From Trichostrongylus colubriformis (taxonomy: Eukaryota; Nematoda; Chromadorea; Rhabditida; Trichostrongylidae), in contig OZ022257.1 in the NCBI GenBank assembly GCA_963978905.1, forward strand, positions 4,784,965 through 4,848,964: a DNA stretch of 64,000 nucleotides. The letters are read 5' to 3'. The first letter of the stretch is position 1. The number at the start of each line of letters is the position of its first letter. Of the stretch, positions 62,956 through 64,000 are shown one piece after another. The translations under genes and the position numbers were made by a program. The notes below the pieces were generated by a model. It was not told where the DNA came from, searched no databases, and saw only the letters and a list, made by a program, of their open reading frames with translations.

Positions 62956-64000
62956 CTGCAAATCGTGAACTTCTTTTTCAGAGCACTTATATTTTACAGC
63001 ACTTCATATTATTTATTCATTATTTCATTTGCTATTCACTATTATTCATCTTTATTATTTTCAACATTTCGTTTTTGCTATTATTTGTTCTCTATTATTC
63101 CATATGTACTTATTTTCTTATGAGGATTTTACAATTATTTCATGTGATCGCAAAAAGTTATGTCTCTACGTGGCCTGTGAAATTCCAGTCTAAAGGGACC
63201 AGAAAAACGTTTTTTGAAGATTTTTGGAAATTATTGTCCGAAGACCAAATTTCCTTACAGGATCAGTGGATGTCTTACAATTTGAGGCCTCAATCGTGCA
63301 GCAGCGAAAAGGATGCGTGACTTGGTGTGAGTAAATCTTTTTGGGATGCGCCACGCATTTGATTTCCATTTGAAATTGTGGTGCTTCTGAATGAGACACT
63401 GATAAATAGTGATATCCACAGTACCCACCCTATGCAAAAAATTTTCGGACGGTTTCTTTATATTTCTTTTTGAAAACGCTCAAGCCAACTATCATATCAG
63501 CATTTTTGAACCTCCAAATAAATCATTCCAGCTAGCCGAACCTTTACAGCTTGGTTGTTTTGAGTGATTTTCGACCAAACTTTGATTTAGGCACTTTGTG
63601 GCGATAGCTGTGACCCTCACTTCTATCGTGCCTCGTTCTAGACTTTGCATTGTGCATAACAGGTTTTTCACGCATTCGAGACTTATCTTGCAAGTGTTTG
63701 GATTGGGGTTGATTGTGCTGGCGCTAAATCATCACCCATTTCGAGACGTTTACACTGATAATGCAGCTCAGAGTGATAATATACCCTCAACAAGGCGGAA
63801 AAATTTAATAGAATTTGGACAGGTTATTCCTGAAGATCGGGACAACAAGTTTTATATCGAGTGAGAATTTCTAGAAAGATTGAAATTGGTCAGGTTATTC
63901 CTTAGGATCGGGGAAGCAATTCTCTCGATTGGAAGTTTCGAAAAAATTGAAATTTGTCCAGGTTATTGCTGAAAATCGAGGCAACAAGTCTTGGATCGAG
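62956..64000. other. Right-edge region without a recognised gene
   Basis: AT-rich, partly made of TTATT-type simple sequence (about 62700-63110). It may hold upstream exons of the minus-strand coiled-coil gene, but none could be supported. It ends in a short tandem repeat. Confidence 0.45.
63811..64000. repeat. Tandem repeat, period about 70 bp, running off the window
   Basis: Units start at about 63811, 63882 and 63949 with GAATTTGGACAGG / GAAATTGGTCAGG / GAAATTTGTCCAGG and share TTATTCCTGAAGATCGGG-like cores. They are diverged, about three copies visible. Confidence 0.8.

Overview
The window looks like chromosomal DNA of a nematode, most likely a clade V (strongylid or hookworm-type) parasite. 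Protein-coding genes are split into many exons with GT..TTTCAG introns. Four genes have a splice-acceptor AG a few bases upstream of the start codon, as expected for spliced-leader trans-splicing. Introns and intergenic DNA are filled with palindromic, non-autonomous transposons. The species cannot be fixed from the sequence alone.

Layout, left to right. 519-4001 (+): 3' two thirds of a phosphoglucomutase gene (PGM1 type), cut by the left edge. 5746-20852 (+): a REXO1-type RNA exonuclease with a low-complexity charged N-terminus and a complete C-terminal DEDDh exonuclease domain. 21301-31801 (+): mitochondrial acylglycerol kinase (AGK type), starting about 180 bp after the likely poly(A) signal of REXO1, so the two may form an operon. 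34777-42569 (- strand coding): a complete Ty3/gypsy-type LTR retrotransposon with apparently identical 595-bp LTRs, a 4-bp target-site duplication and one 2077-codon Gag-Pol frame. 47040-48690 (-): SSU72 RNA polymerase II CTD phosphatase, five exons, complete. 51164-56765 (+): pre-mRNA splicing factor PRPF6, complete. 60592-62955 (-): last three exons of an unidentified Glu/Lys/Ala-rich coiled-coil protein.

The host genes are housekeeping genes (sugar metabolism, RNA turnover, mitochondrial lipid metabolism, transcription, splicing), with no sign of a shared pathway. The striking part is the mobile-element landscape: a 1376-bp near-perfect palindrome with mariner-like ends and TA duplication; a 1624-bp hAT-like element with a perfect 8-bp duplication and a gene-like interior; small hAT-like, PIF/Harbinger-like and TTAA-flanked fold-back families, several in many copies inside the introns of REXO1, AGK and the coiled-coil gene; and long poly-G/poly-C tracts. 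The most novel points are the approximately 340-residue region after the integrase of the retrotransposon, whose frame runs through the polypurine tract into the LTR, and the large mariner-type palindrome next to PRPF6. Exon borders were placed by eye from splice signals, reading phase and protein similarity, so individual borders may be off by a few bases.
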